From contig NZ_FNKL01000001.1 of the NCBI RefSeq assembly GCF_900100115.1, forward strand, positions 806,001 to 870,000: a stretch of 64,000 bases of DNA. Direction: 5' to 3'. Origin of the DNA: Chryseobacterium soldanellicola. Lineage in GTDB: Bacteria > Bacteroidota > Bacteroidia > Flavobacteriales > Weeksellaceae. The position numbers were made by a program, and so were the translations under genes. The notes below the pieces were generated by a model, which made no database searches, was not told the DNA's origin, and worked only from the letters and a program-made list of their open reading frames with translations. Shown in pieces: positions 43,306-51,623 of the stretch; position 1 is the first letter of the stretch; the number at the start of each line of letters is the position of its first letter.

Positions 43306-43505
43306 GTGCTGCCTTTTATCGTTATGTGACACATAAAACTTTTGGTTTTACATTATGAAGTTTTTGATTATCAAAAATTTACACTTAAAGGTAAGTAAAA
43401 AAAACTATTGATTTCACAGTTTTAAAAATAATTTATCGAATAATTAATATCTCGTTTACTTTCATATTTAATACCTTTACCCCTTCAAATAAAAAACTGT
43501 TGTTT

Positions 43506-45170
43506 ATGGATTTCAAAAACTTCGAAATACCTTTTAGTGTCAATCCGCAATACTCTAAAAAAGTTGCCTATTTCTCAATGGAATTTGCCCTTGAGCAGGT
43601 ATTAAAAATATATTCGGGTGGGCTCGGATTTTTAGCGGGTTCTCACATGAGAAGCGCTTACAACCTTAAGCAGGACCTTATCGGAATTGGTATTTTATGG
43701 AAGTTCGGGTATTATGACCAGGCGAGAAATCACGACCAGACCTTACAACCGGTATGGACAAAAAAAATGTACAGCTTCCTGCAGGATACGGGAATTAAAT
43801 TCCAGATTGAGATTCACAGTGCGCCTGTTTGGGTGAAAGTATGGTATCTTGATCCTGAGATTTTCAACACGGCTCCGATGTTTTTATTATCAACGGATGT
43901 TCCTGAAAATGACCATGTTTCAAAAACTATTTGCCACAGATTGTACGATGCCAACGAATCTACAAAATTGGCTCAATATATTTTACTAGGAAAAGGCGGT
44001 GCCAAATTATTGGATGAAATGAATGTTGAAAGAGATGTTTATCATTTAAATGAAGCCCACGGACTTCCCGCTGCATTCCATTTACTGAAAAAATATAATG
44101 GAAATTTAAATAAAGTTAAGGAAAAACTGGTTTTCACGACACACACGCCCGAAGAAGCAGGAAATGAGAAGCATAACTTAAGATTATGTTACGATATGTC
44201 GTATTTCTCCGGATTCAGCATGGAAGAGGTGAAAAGCATTGAAGGTTCTGATGATGACCGTTTCAACCATTCACTTTGTGCATTGAAAATGGCAAGAGTT
44301 GCGAATGGGGTTTCTCAGCTTCACGGCGTTGTTTCAAGAGCAATGTGGAGTAAATATTCCGGGATTTGCGAAATTACTTCGATCACCAACGCCCAGGAAT
44401 TTAAATATTGGTCGGATAAACCGCTTTACAACGCAAAAGATGAAAATGATGAAACTGTTTTTGATTACCGTAAAAAACAATTGAAAAAAAGGCTTTTTAA
44501 GCTTGTTGCAGATCAGACCGGAAATTTATTTAATCCAAATATTTTTACAATTGTCTGGGCGAGAAGATTTGCAGGCTATAAGCGTGCTGATCTGCTTTTA
44601 CACGATAAAGACCGATTTTATAAATTATTAAATCATCCAAAATATCCGGTTCAGATTATTTGGGCAGGAAAGCCTTATCCGATGGATTATTCTGCGATCT
44701 CAACATTCAATTTATTGGTTGAAGAAAGCAAAAACCACAAAAATATGGCAGTTTTAACAGGCTATGAATTGTCTTTAAGTAAATCCTTAAAACAAGGTTC
44801 CGATCTTTGGCTAAACAACCCGAGAGTTCCGAGAGAAGCTTCAGGAACTTCAGGAATGACTGCCGCAATGAACGGTTCTGTCAATCTTTCAACAGACGAC
44901 GGCTGGATTCCGGAATTTGCAAAACACGGCGAAAATTCTTTTGTCGTTCCAAAATGCGATTATGAAAAAATGAGTATTTATGAGCAGGATAATTATGACT
45001 TAAATAAATTATACGAAATGCTTGAAAATGAAATTCTTCCGGCGTATTATGACAATCCGAATAAGTGGAGAAAAATTCAGTACAATTCAATGAATGATGT
45101 TAAAGATCAGTTCAATAGCGATAGAATGGCTGATGAATATTATAAAATTTTATATAATTATAAAGGATAA
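43506..45170 (+). CDS. GT35 alpha-glucan phosphorylase homologue lacking the PLP lysine
   Basis: This protein of about 554 residues starts at the ATG at 43506; a TTG two codons upstream is not preferred. Family signatures include KVAYFSMEFALEQVLKIYSGGLGFLAG, DVYHLNEAHG, VWARRFAGYKRADLL and IWAGKPYP. In active phosphorylases a lysine forms the Schiff base with pyridoxal phosphate, in a context like EASGTSGMK. Here the context reads EASGTSGMTAAMNGSVN, with threonine in place of lysine; the codon ACT is clear in the DNA. Substitution in this position seems common in the Bacteroidetes branch. The enzyme may therefore be a glycosyltransferase or a regulatory protein rather than a PLP phosphorylase. 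A perfect palindrome terminator follows. Confidence 0.8.
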   Translation: MDFKNFEIPFSVNPQYSKKVAYFSMEFALEQVLKIYSGGLGFLAGSHMRSAYNLKQDLIGIGILWKFGYYDQARNHDQTLQPVWTKKMYSFLQDTGIKFQIEIHSAPVWVKVWYLDPEIFNTAPMFLLSTDVPENDHVSKTICHRLYDANESTKLAQYILLGKGGAKLLDEMNVERDVYHLNEAHGLPAAFHLLKKYNGNLNKVKEKLVFTTHTPEEAGNEKHNLRLCYDMSYFSGFSMEEVKSIEGSDDDRFNHSLCALKMARVANGVSQLHGVVSRAMWSKYSGICEITSITNAQEFKYWSDKPLYNAKDENDETVFDYRKKQLKKRLFKLVADQTGNLFNPNIFTIVWARRFAGYKRADLLLHDKDRFYKLLNHPKYPVQIIWAGKPYPMDYSAISTFNLLVEESKNHKNMAVLTGYELSLSKSLKQGSDLWLNNPRVPREASGTSGMTAAMNGSVNLSTDDGWIPEFAKHGENSFVVPKCDYEKMSIYEQDNYDLNKLYEMLENEILPAYYDNPNKWRKIQYNSMNDVKDQFNSDRMADEYYKILYNYKG

Positions 45171-45220
45171 ATTAAGATTTAGGTTTTAAATAAAAATTAT
45201 TGATCAATTTGTTTAAATAT

Positions 45221-45259
45221 AATAACACGGCGCGGAAAAATTTTCCGCGCCGTGTTATT
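45221..45259. terminator. 19-bp perfect palindrome, bidirectional terminator
   Basis: AATAACACGGCGCGGAAAA (45221-45239) is mirrored exactly at 45241-45259 around one central A. The GC-rich core ACACGGCGCGG stands out from the AT-rich surroundings. It lies between convergent genes (GT35 and the DUF6496-like gene), where a two-way terminator is expected, but a protein-binding site cannot be excluded. Confidence 0.7.
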
Positions 45260-45263
45260 TGAC

Positions 45264-45455
45264 TTAATTTTTTTTCTTTTTTTCTTTAGGCACTTTCAAA
45301 CCTTTTTCTCTCGCTTCAGAAATACCGATGGCAACTGCCTGTTTTCTGCTTGTCACTTTGTCTCCGGAGGAAGATTTCAATTTTCCTTCCTTGAATTCGT
45401 GCATTACTTTTCCGACTTTGTCCTGAGCCTTTTCTGAATATTTTGTTTTGCTCAT
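45264..45455 (-). CDS. small basic protein, DUF6496-like
   Basis: This 63-residue protein is rich in lysine and starts MSKTKYSEKAQDKVGKVMHE. The segments SRKQAVAIGISEAREKG and a lysine-rich C-terminal tail resemble the DUF6496 family. It may bind nucleic acid, judging only from charge. It is 11 nt downstream of the unknown gene at 45467, probably in the same transcript. Confidence 0.75.
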   Translation of the reverse strand: MSKTKYSEKAQDKVGKVMHEFKEGKLKSSSGDKVTSRKQAVAIGISEAREKGLKVPKEKKKKN

Positions 45456-45466
45456 GATAAAAATTT

Positions 45467-45940
45467 TTAAGATTTTGGCAGGGAAACCCCTAATTCGTAC
45501 ACTTTAGCATGCTTCAAATATTTTGATCGCTCTCTTGAAGTCACCGATTCAAGGTGGTCATTTTTTAACACAATGATCGGATCTTCCGTATTTTCAATTT
45601 CAAAATTGGCTAAATATCTTTCATCCGGCGGAGACTGTTTCTGTTTTGCTTTAATTTTCTGAAGCTCATCAGCATATTTTCTAAATCCCGGATCAGATGA
45701 ATGGATAAATTTATATTCATCACCTGCATCCACAAAATAATGAAGCTTTTTTTCTATTAATCCTACTTCATCTACAATTTGGGGATTGTCGTTTCCATCT
45801 TTAAATCCTACTTCCACCAAGGCTCCACCTTTTTTTTGCGCACATTCATCAGCATCTTTAAAACTCGAAAAACCGGTATAAATGATTTGATCGTTTAAAT
45901 CATAACGGTTTAATTTCTGGTTATAAGCATTCGTTTCCAT
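45467..45940 (-). CDS. hypothetical protein, 157 residues
   Basis: From the ATG at 45940 (METNAYNQKLNRYD) this is a soluble, charged protein with no signal or membrane helix. A start at 45991 would add 17 residues before this ATG and is less likely. Features include YTGFSSFKDADECAQKKGG and a C-terminal half with DPIIVLKNDHLESVTSRERSKYLKHAKVYELG. I recognise no family. The neighbouring DUF6496-like gene suggests a shared operon. Confidence 0.6.
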   Translation of the reverse strand: METNAYNQKLNRYDLNDQIIYTGFSSFKDADECAQKKGGALVEVGFKDGNDNPQIVDEVGLIEKKLHYFVDAGDEYKFIHSSDPGFRKYADELQKIKAKQKQSPPDERYLANFEIENTEDPIIVLKNDHLESVTSRERSKYLKHAKVYELGVSLPKS

Positions 45941-46122
45941 AATTATTATTTGATTTGTTGTTAAGGTATATTCAATTTTTCTGCCAAACAAGTCTGTACA
46001 CCAGGAATAATTACGAAATATTTAATAATAACTTTAATTAATTATTTCACTATTAAAACATACCTATTTATCGTATATTTTTAAAAATTAATTATTTAAC
46101 GTGATTTATTCAATTAAAAAAT

Positions 46123-46130
46123 TAAATTTG
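46123..46130 (+). promoter_or_regulatory. candidate -7 box for the secreted-protein pair
   Basis: TAAATTTG matches TAnnTTTG and lies 17 nt before the ATG at 46148. No TTG is visible at the -33 position. Confidence 0.4.
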
Positions 46131-46147
46131 CAGACTAAATTTTAAGC

Positions 46148-47329
46148 ATGAAATTAAACTTTATTTTTTCGATTTTACTTTCATTTACAGCCGCGATAAG
46201 TCAGGCTCAGAGAATCGACTCAGAAAATGTGCCTTTTCAATTATTAAAAGAACCGTCAAACCCTGTAGAAGCCCAAAACAGAAATTTTTCGGTAGCGGTA
46301 AGCTCACCGTACAACATCACAAAAGAAGATGTGGTGAAAGATGCAAAGGCTAATTTCCAAAAACAGGTCGATAATTACGATCAAAGTGTTGCAGATGCAA
46401 AGCTTCAGCACGAAGAAAGGTTAAAAGACTATGAAGCTGAGGTAAAAAAACTTCAGGAAAAATACAAAACAGAATCTGCAGAGTACAATAAGCTGAAAAC
46501 CGTTGAAAAAATTGCCATGAATGCAACCCCTCCGGTTTTAAGAATTCCTTCAAGACCTCAATTAAATATTCCTCAAAAACCTGTTTACACCGAACCGGAT
46601 TTGAGAAACGCACTGATTGTTGACAACAAAGTTCTGGCTTCACAAATTAATATCGACGGTTTTTCAAGAGGTGGAAATTATATCGAAGTTTCCGTAAACA
46701 TGGAAAGAACGAATTTTCAGGATAATGCAGGAAAATCCTTTGCCAACCAACCCACAAAACTGGTTGTAAAGCAAAATGGAACCGTGAAAATCGACAAAAC
46801 TCTTTTTTCTGATTTTGAAGAAATTGCTTCAAGCCCCACCAACGAGATCAATCTTGCTGCTCACGAAAAAAATTATCTTCAAAAAGTCATCAATAAAATC
46901 AACGAAATTTTAGCGGATAATTTTGCCTATGCTAAAATCAATTCAACCGTAAAAGTTGAAACGGTAAAAAATAAAGGTGAATTTGATGATTTGGAGAAAG
47001 CTTCCATTTATGTTGTAACAAACCTGAAAAAATTCCAGGCTAAACCGGATTACGCTCCTAACAAAGCAGCTTTAGAAGGATTGGACAAAGGAATCAATCT
47101 TTGGAAAGATGGTCTGAAAAAAGTGAATTATGACGATAAAAAAGCACCTTACAATGCAAAAATCGCAGCTTATCTTTACATGAATTTAATTCGTTTAAAT
47201 ATCGCTTTGGGTAGAAAATCTGAAGCTGAAAAATATTTAAATGAAATGCAGGAGCATTTGGTGGATATGAAATTATCCTGGGACCAAAACAACGAGCTAA
47301 AAGGACTTGAACAAAAAATTTACAACTAA
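46148..47329 (+). CDS. secreted coiled-coil protein of unknown function
   Basis: This 393-residue protein has a signal peptide ending in SQAQ. A stretch at about 60-120 with AKANFQKQVDNYDQSVADAK and ERLKDYEAEVKKLQEKYK is strongly predicted to form a coiled coil. The C-terminal part carries helical segments with KGINLWKDGLKKVNY and GRKSEAEKYLNEMQE, which resemble a TPR unit. It lies 5 nt before the next secreted gene, so the two are one operon. I recognise no family. Confidence 0.75.
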   Translation: MKLNFIFSILLSFTAAISQAQRIDSENVPFQLLKEPSNPVEAQNRNFSVAVSSPYNITKEDVVKDAKANFQKQVDNYDQSVADAKLQHEERLKDYEAEVKKLQEKYKTESAEYNKLKTVEKIAMNATPPVLRIPSRPQLNIPQKPVYTEPDLRNALIVDNKVLASQINIDGFSRGGNYIEVSVNMERTNFQDNAGKSFANQPTKLVVKQNGTVKIDKTLFSDFEEIASSPTNEINLAAHEKNYLQKVINKINEILADNFAYAKINSTVKVETVKNKGEFDDLEKASIYVVTNLKKFQAKPDYAPNKAALEGLDKGINLWKDGLKKVNYDDKKAPYNAKIAAYLYMNLIRLNIALGRKSEAEKYLNEMQEHLVDMKLSWDQNNELKGLEQKIYN

Positions 47330-47334
47330 AAACC

Positions 47335-48717
47335 ATGAAAAAAACATTCATCCTTTCGCTTACCATAATCAGTGCTTTGGCTTTCGGGCAAAAGAAATTC
47401 GTTTACGGTGATGCATTTGAATTCAACTCAAAATACGAAAAAGATATCAAGCTTGTGCTTTGTGACGATTATAACCAATACGTTTTCAGTGATATTAACG
47501 AAGACGGTTACAGCTCATATCCCCACAAAAAGATCTTAATGAGAAAGCTTGATCAGAACGGACATATGATCGATACTTATATTAAAGATTATGCGAATAA
47601 AACAAATGGAGTTTTGCATAATTATTTAGGTTCAATCGAAATCAGTAAAGATCAGTTTGTCATTTACACGGAAGAAATTGAAACCAAAATCAACAGAAAA
47701 GAAATTTTCCAGCACGTTTTCAATAAAAAAGATGGAAATTTTACTACAACAAGCGTTGCGAAACTTTTCACAGAAGGCGGAATGAAACAGGGAACCACTT
47801 TCCTTAGATTCTCAGAAAGCGGAAAATATGTCGCAATCATTAATGACAGATCTGTTTCTAAAAAAACAGCCAATACGATTGATAATATCGTGATCGACCT
47901 TTCTACTCTTTCTAAAAAATGGGACAAGGAAATCACACTGGACACTGATTATTTTGAAACTGATGCGGCAGTTACCAATTCCGGAAGAGTTTTAATCCTA
48001 AGAAAATCAACAGGTTGGAAAGAATCTTCAAAATTGGTATATGTTTCGGCTCAGGGTGATCAGGATATTCCTTTAAAAGAAAAATTAATCCTAAAAACAT
48101 TGAGCCCGGTTTCTATCAATGACCAGGATTATCTGGCATCTTTCGGTTATTTTACAGGCGTAAGAATCAATCAAAGTAATTTTGGAGATATGGCATTCAT
48201 CAATCTTCAAAACGGAAATATTACGATGAGCGAATTCCCGGAATTCAGATCAAACACGACAATGTCGGGTGTAGATATCACATTGACACAAACGGTAAAC
48301 GGAAAAACGTATTTGTATGGATATGACGTTAATAAAACGATGCCGCAGTCTACTCCATCCAACCGTTTTCCGGATCCTATTATTTCTTACGGAACAGGTC
48401 GTTGGTTTGCCATCAATTCTGAAGGCGCCGCAACCTCCACTCCGACAAACGGTACCGGAAATGTAGGAAATTTCACAAAAAACAATACAAATTATCTGTT
48501 TATTTCTGAAGGCAATCTTGCACCATTTAAACTTGGAAGTACAGGAATAGAAAAAGGTAAAGCCATAAATTTAGAGAGCTACGACAGTGCTAATAAAGGT
48601 GGAAGCCCTATTCTGACTTCCATAAAATACATTCCTGAGTCTGACAGAGTGATCTATTTAAGAAGATTCAGTGACAATCAATTAAACGTGAAAAGCGTTT
48701 ATAATTGGGAAAAATAG
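47335..48717 (+). CDS. secreted protein of unknown function
   Basis: This 460-residue protein has a signal peptide (LALAFG-type, ending about residue 18) followed by QKKFVYGDAF. The remainder is beta-rich with repeated strand motifs such as FLRFSESGKYVAIINDRS and DGVDITLTQTVNGKTYLYGY, suggesting a propeller-like fold. There is no T9SS sorting domain at the C-terminus. It follows the coiled-coil secreted protein by 5 nt and is ended by a strong terminator, so the pair forms a two-gene unit. Confidence 0.7.
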   Translation: MKKTFILSLTIISALAFGQKKFVYGDAFEFNSKYEKDIKLVLCDDYNQYVFSDINEDGYSSYPHKKILMRKLDQNGHMIDTYIKDYANKTNGVLHNYLGSIEISKDQFVIYTEEIETKINRKEIFQHVFNKKDGNFTTTSVAKLFTEGGMKQGTTFLRFSESGKYVAIINDRSVSKKTANTIDNIVIDLSTLSKKWDKEITLDTDYFETDAAVTNSGRVLILRKSTGWKESSKLVYVSAQGDQDIPLKEKLILKTLSPVSINDQDYLASFGYFTGVRINQSNFGDMAFINLQNGNITMSEFPEFRSNTTMSGVDITLTQTVNGKTYLYGYDVNKTMPQSTPSNRFPDPIISYGTGRWFAINSEGAATSTPTNGTGNVGNFTKNNTNYLFISEGNLAPFKLGSTGIEKGKAINLESYDSANKGGSPILTSIKYIPESDRVIYLRRFSDNQLNVKSVYNWEK

Positions 48718-48744
48718 TCCCAAAACACTATAAGTAAAGACTAA

Positions 48745-48778
48745 AGCCGGCAGAAAAATTTTCTGTCGGCTTTTTTTT
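48745..48778 (+). terminator. terminator of the secreted-protein operon
   Basis: AGCCGGCAGAAAA (48745-48757) pairs with TTTTCTGTCGGCT (48759-48771) around one A, with one G-T pair. Eight T residues follow. Confidence 0.88.
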
Positions 48779-48788
48779 ATAAAATCAC

Positions 48789-48796
48789 TATATTTG
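48789..48796 (+). promoter_or_regulatory. candidate -7 box for the dipeptidyl peptidase gene
   Basis: TATATTTG matches TAnnTTTG exactly and lies 27 nt before the chosen ATG at 48824. It overlaps an upstream in-frame start at 48794, which supports the later start. Confidence 0.5.
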
Positions 48797-48823
48797 AAGT
48801 CTTACGACATTTCGATTTTTACA

Positions 48824-50953
48824 ATGAAAAAATTCTTACTAACGCTTACCGTTGCTGCGGCTTTTCAAAGTTTATCAGCACAAGAAATCACTTTAGATAA
48901 AATATATTCAGGATATTACCGTGGGAAAGGCATTGCCGGAATCACTTCCATGAAAAATGGCGAAAATTATTTAGTCATTGAACCTACCGGAATTGCAAAA
49001 TATTCTTACAAAACTTCTCAGAAAGAAGGAAATATTGTTGACGGGCAGTTCGAAAGCTATGAATTTTCTGATGATGAATCTAAAATCCTTTTGCTAAAGG
49101 AAAGTCAGCCGATTTACCGACATTCTTTTCTGGGAACATTTGATGTTAAAGATTTAAAATCCGGGAAAGTAATGAGTTTAAATGAAGGAAAACCCGTTCA
49201 GGAACCAAGATTTTCTCCTGATGCGACGAAAATTTCTTTCATTGTTGATAATAATTTATTCTATCAAGATTTAAATTCAGGGAAAATCGTTCAAATAACC
49301 GAGCACGGTGTTAAAAATAAAATTTTAAACGGACTCGCAGACTGGGTCTATGAAGAAGAATTCGGGCACGCGAGATTGTATGAATGGACAAAAAATTCTG
49401 ATGCCATTCTTTTCGTAAAATTAGACGAAACTGAAGTTCCGGAAATCTACATTCCGATCTATGGAAAGTCTTTGTATCCGCAGGAAATGCGTTATAAATA
49501 TCCGAAAGCCGGAGAAAAAAATTCTGTCGCCTCCGCCCACATTTATCAATTAAGTGATGGCAAAAAAACGAGGGTTAATTTAGATAATTTCAAACATTAT
49601 TATATTCCAAATGTTGTTCAGACCGCAAAACCGGATGAAATTGTTCTGATAACTTCCGAAAGAGTTCAAAATGCTTCTGATATTCTAAAAGTAAACACAA
49701 AAACGGGAGCCGTTCAGAAATTATTCACAGAAACCGATGAAAAATGGATCGATACTGACAGTCCGACTCTTGAGTTTTTAGAGGATGATTCTTTCCTTTG
49801 GGGTTCCGAGAGAGACGGAAACCGTCATTTGTACTGGTATGACAAAGATGGAAAACTGAAAAAGCAAATCACAAAAGGAAATTGGGAAGTAACTGACTAT
49901 TACGGATTTAACCCAAAATCAAAAGAGATCTACGTTCAGACAACAGAAAAAGGAAGCATTAATAAAGTAGTTTCTAAAATTAATATTGAAAACGGAAAAT
50001 CTCAGCTGATTTCAAACGGAGAAGGAAATAATTCAGCAAATTTCAGCAAAAACTATAATTATTTCATCGAAACATCTTCTACAGCAGCAAAACCTTACAC
50101 ATTTGTACTAAAAGACGGAAATGGTAAAACGGTAAAAGAACTTCAGAATAATAATGATCAGCTTCAAAAATTAAAAGCCGATAATTTTGTTGATAAAGAA
50201 TTCATTACGATTCCAAATGATGCCGGAGATCAGATGAACGCTTGGATTATGAAACCTAAGAATTTTGATAAAAATAAAAAATATCCGTTGTTCATGTACC
50301 AATATTCAGGGCCGGGCTCTCAACAGGTTGCGAATTCTTGGGATAACGGTAATACGCTATGGTTTAACCATTTAGTTCAGAAAGGTTACATCGTAGCTTG
50401 TGTTGACGGACGTGGAACGGGTTATAAAGGCACTAAATTCAAAAAGGTAACGTACATGAATTTAGGCAAATACGAGATTGAAGATCAGATCACCGCTGCA
50501 AAATGGTTCGGAAATCAATCATATATCGACAAGACCAGAATAGGAATGTTCGGTTGGAGTTTCGGAGGCTATATGACGAGTTTGGCAATGACGAAAGGAG
50601 CTGATGTTTTCAAGGCAGGAATCGCAGTGGCGCCGGTTACGAACTGGAGATATTATGATTCAGTTTATACAGAAAGATTCATGAGAACACCTCAGGAAAA
50701 TGCTGATGGTTACGATAAAAACTCTCCTACTGAATATGCTAATTTATTGAAAGGAAAATTCCTGTTAATTCACGGAACGGCTGATGACAACGTACATTTC
50801 CAAAATTCTATGGAATTCTCAGAAGCTTTGATTCAAAACAAAAAACAATTTGATTTCATGGCATATCCAGACAAAAACCACGGAATTTTTGGTGGACAGA
50901 CAAGACCGCAGTTGTATCAGAAAATGACGGATTTTATTTTAGAGAATTTATAA
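48824..50953 (+). CDS. S9 family dipeptidyl peptidase IV-type enzyme
   Basis: This protein of about 709 residues has a signal peptide (MKKFLLTLTVAAAFQSLSAQ), an N-terminal beta-propeller and a C-terminal alpha/beta-hydrolase domain. The catalytic serine is in GWSFGGYMTS, the aspartate in GTADDNVHF and the histidine in KNHGIFGG. The propeller contains the EEEFGHARLYEW segment typical of DPP-IV. It would remove N-terminal dipeptides from periplasmic or extracellular peptides, which the POT carriers downstream could import. A perfect terminator follows at 50966. Confidence 0.94.
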   Translation: MKKFLLTLTVAAAFQSLSAQEITLDKIYSGYYRGKGIAGITSMKNGENYLVIEPTGIAKYSYKTSQKEGNIVDGQFESYEFSDDESKILLLKESQPIYRHSFLGTFDVKDLKSGKVMSLNEGKPVQEPRFSPDATKISFIVDNNLFYQDLNSGKIVQITEHGVKNKILNGLADWVYEEEFGHARLYEWTKNSDAILFVKLDETEVPEIYIPIYGKSLYPQEMRYKYPKAGEKNSVASAHIYQLSDGKKTRVNLDNFKHYYIPNVVQTAKPDEIVLITSERVQNASDILKVNTKTGAVQKLFTETDEKWIDTDSPTLEFLEDDSFLWGSERDGNRHLYWYDKDGKLKKQITKGNWEVTDYYGFNPKSKEIYVQTTEKGSINKVVSKINIENGKSQLISNGEGNNSANFSKNYNYFIETSSTAAKPYTFVLKDGNGKTVKELQNNNDQLQKLKADNFVDKEFITIPNDAGDQMNAWIMKPKNFDKNKKYPLFMYQYSGPGSQQVANSWDNGNTLWFNHLVQKGYIVACVDGRGTGYKGTKFKKVTYMNLGKYEIEDQITAAKWFGNQSYIDKTRIGMFGWSFGGYMTSLAMTKGADVFKAGIAVAPVTNWRYYDSVYTERFMRTPQENADGYDKNSPTEYANLLKGKFLLIHGTADDNVHFQNSMEFSEALIQNKKQFDFMAYPDKNHGIFGGQTRPQLYQKMTDFILENL

Positions 50954-50965
50954 AATTTAACCATA

Positions 50966-51001
50966 AAAAATCCGAATCTTATGTATAAGATTCGGATTTT
51001 T
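50966..51001. terminator. 16-bp perfect terminator between peptidase and toxin genes
   Basis: AAAAATCCGAATCTTA (50966-50981) and TAAGATTCGGATTTTT (50986-51001) form a perfect stem with loop TGTA. Its T tract overlaps the stop codon of the frameshifted toxin gene on the minus strand. Confidence 0.9.
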
Positions 51002-51301
51002 ATTTTCCGGCTTTCCAGCTATCAGGATCTCTGGAAGTATGAAAAACAGAATATATTTCAATTAAATTTTTATCTTTATTGTAAGGATAATGAATCCCGT
51101 AGGGAAATTTCTTGAGAAAAGCCACTCTGTTATGATCATATTTTTGTTCAAAAGATGAAGGATTCTCCCTTATAAAATTAATTTTCGAACGAAATTCTTT
51201 AGTAAAAGAATTCCATAATTTTTATCAATTTTAGAATACCATTCGCTTATTTCCGTTAAATCATTTTTAACAAAATGAGTATAAATAATTTCAGCTTTCA
51301 C
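51000..51301 (-). pseudogene. RelE/ParE-type toxin, broken by a one-base frameshift
   Basis: Reading from a GTG at 51301, the sequence gives KAEIIYTHFVKNDLTEISEW and then YSKIDKN. The frame then breaks near 51216-51223. In the next frame it continues NSFTKEFRSKINFIRENP, SFEQKYDHNRVAFLKKFPYG, and ends FHTSRDPDSWKAGK. These segments are the successive parts of a ParE/RelE-like toxin. Restoring one T in the A/T run around 51216-51223 would rejoin them, giving DKNLWNSF. The gene overlaps the antitoxin by 11 nt and follows it. The break could be a real inactivation or an error in a homopolymer. Confidence 0.72.
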
Positions 51302-51536
51302 TTCCTAAAGTGTTTATAAAATCATCCATATCAGACTCCGAAACAAAGCTTTGAGGATTATCTCGTGAATATTCCATCCTTTTTCTCACCTCCTCCTTTT
51401 GCCATTCCGGAACATTATATTGTCTTCCTTTAAAATGTTTATGCTTCAAAAAATCAATAAAATCATTCACTTCTTCATAAAAATTTTCGGGAAGTGTTTT
51501 GATATTGTTTTCTAAATCTTTTAATGTAATTTCCAT
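51291..51536 (-). CDS. antitoxin partner of the ParE-like toxin
   Basis: This 81-residue acidic protein starts MEITLKDLENNIKTLPENFY. It fits the DUF2281-type or Phd-like layout: an N-terminal helical region (EEVNDFIDFLKHKHF) and a C-terminal acidic tail (SFVSESDMDDFINTLGSES) that would cover the toxin. An in-frame TTG at 51561 is a worse start. It precedes and overlaps the toxin gene in the usual order. Confidence 0.75.
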   Translation of the reverse strand: MEITLKDLENNIKTLPENFYEEVNDFIDFLKHKHFKGRQYNVPEWQKEEVRKRMEYSRDNPQSFVSESDMDDFINTLGSES

Positions 51537-51594
51537 TTTCCTCATCTTTATTTGAGTCAAAGTTAATAAAATTCGATTATTGTTTTTAAAATTT

Positions 51595-51602
51595 TATATT
51601 TG
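51595..51602 (+). promoter_or_regulatory. candidate -7 box for the first POT transporter
   Basis: TATATTTG is a full TAnnTTTG match 21 nt before the chosen ATG at 51624. It argues against the TTG at 51609 as the start. A TTG occurs nearby but at a poor spacing of 12 nt. Confidence 0.45.
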
Positions 51603-51623
51603 TGAAATTTGAAATTTGAAAAC

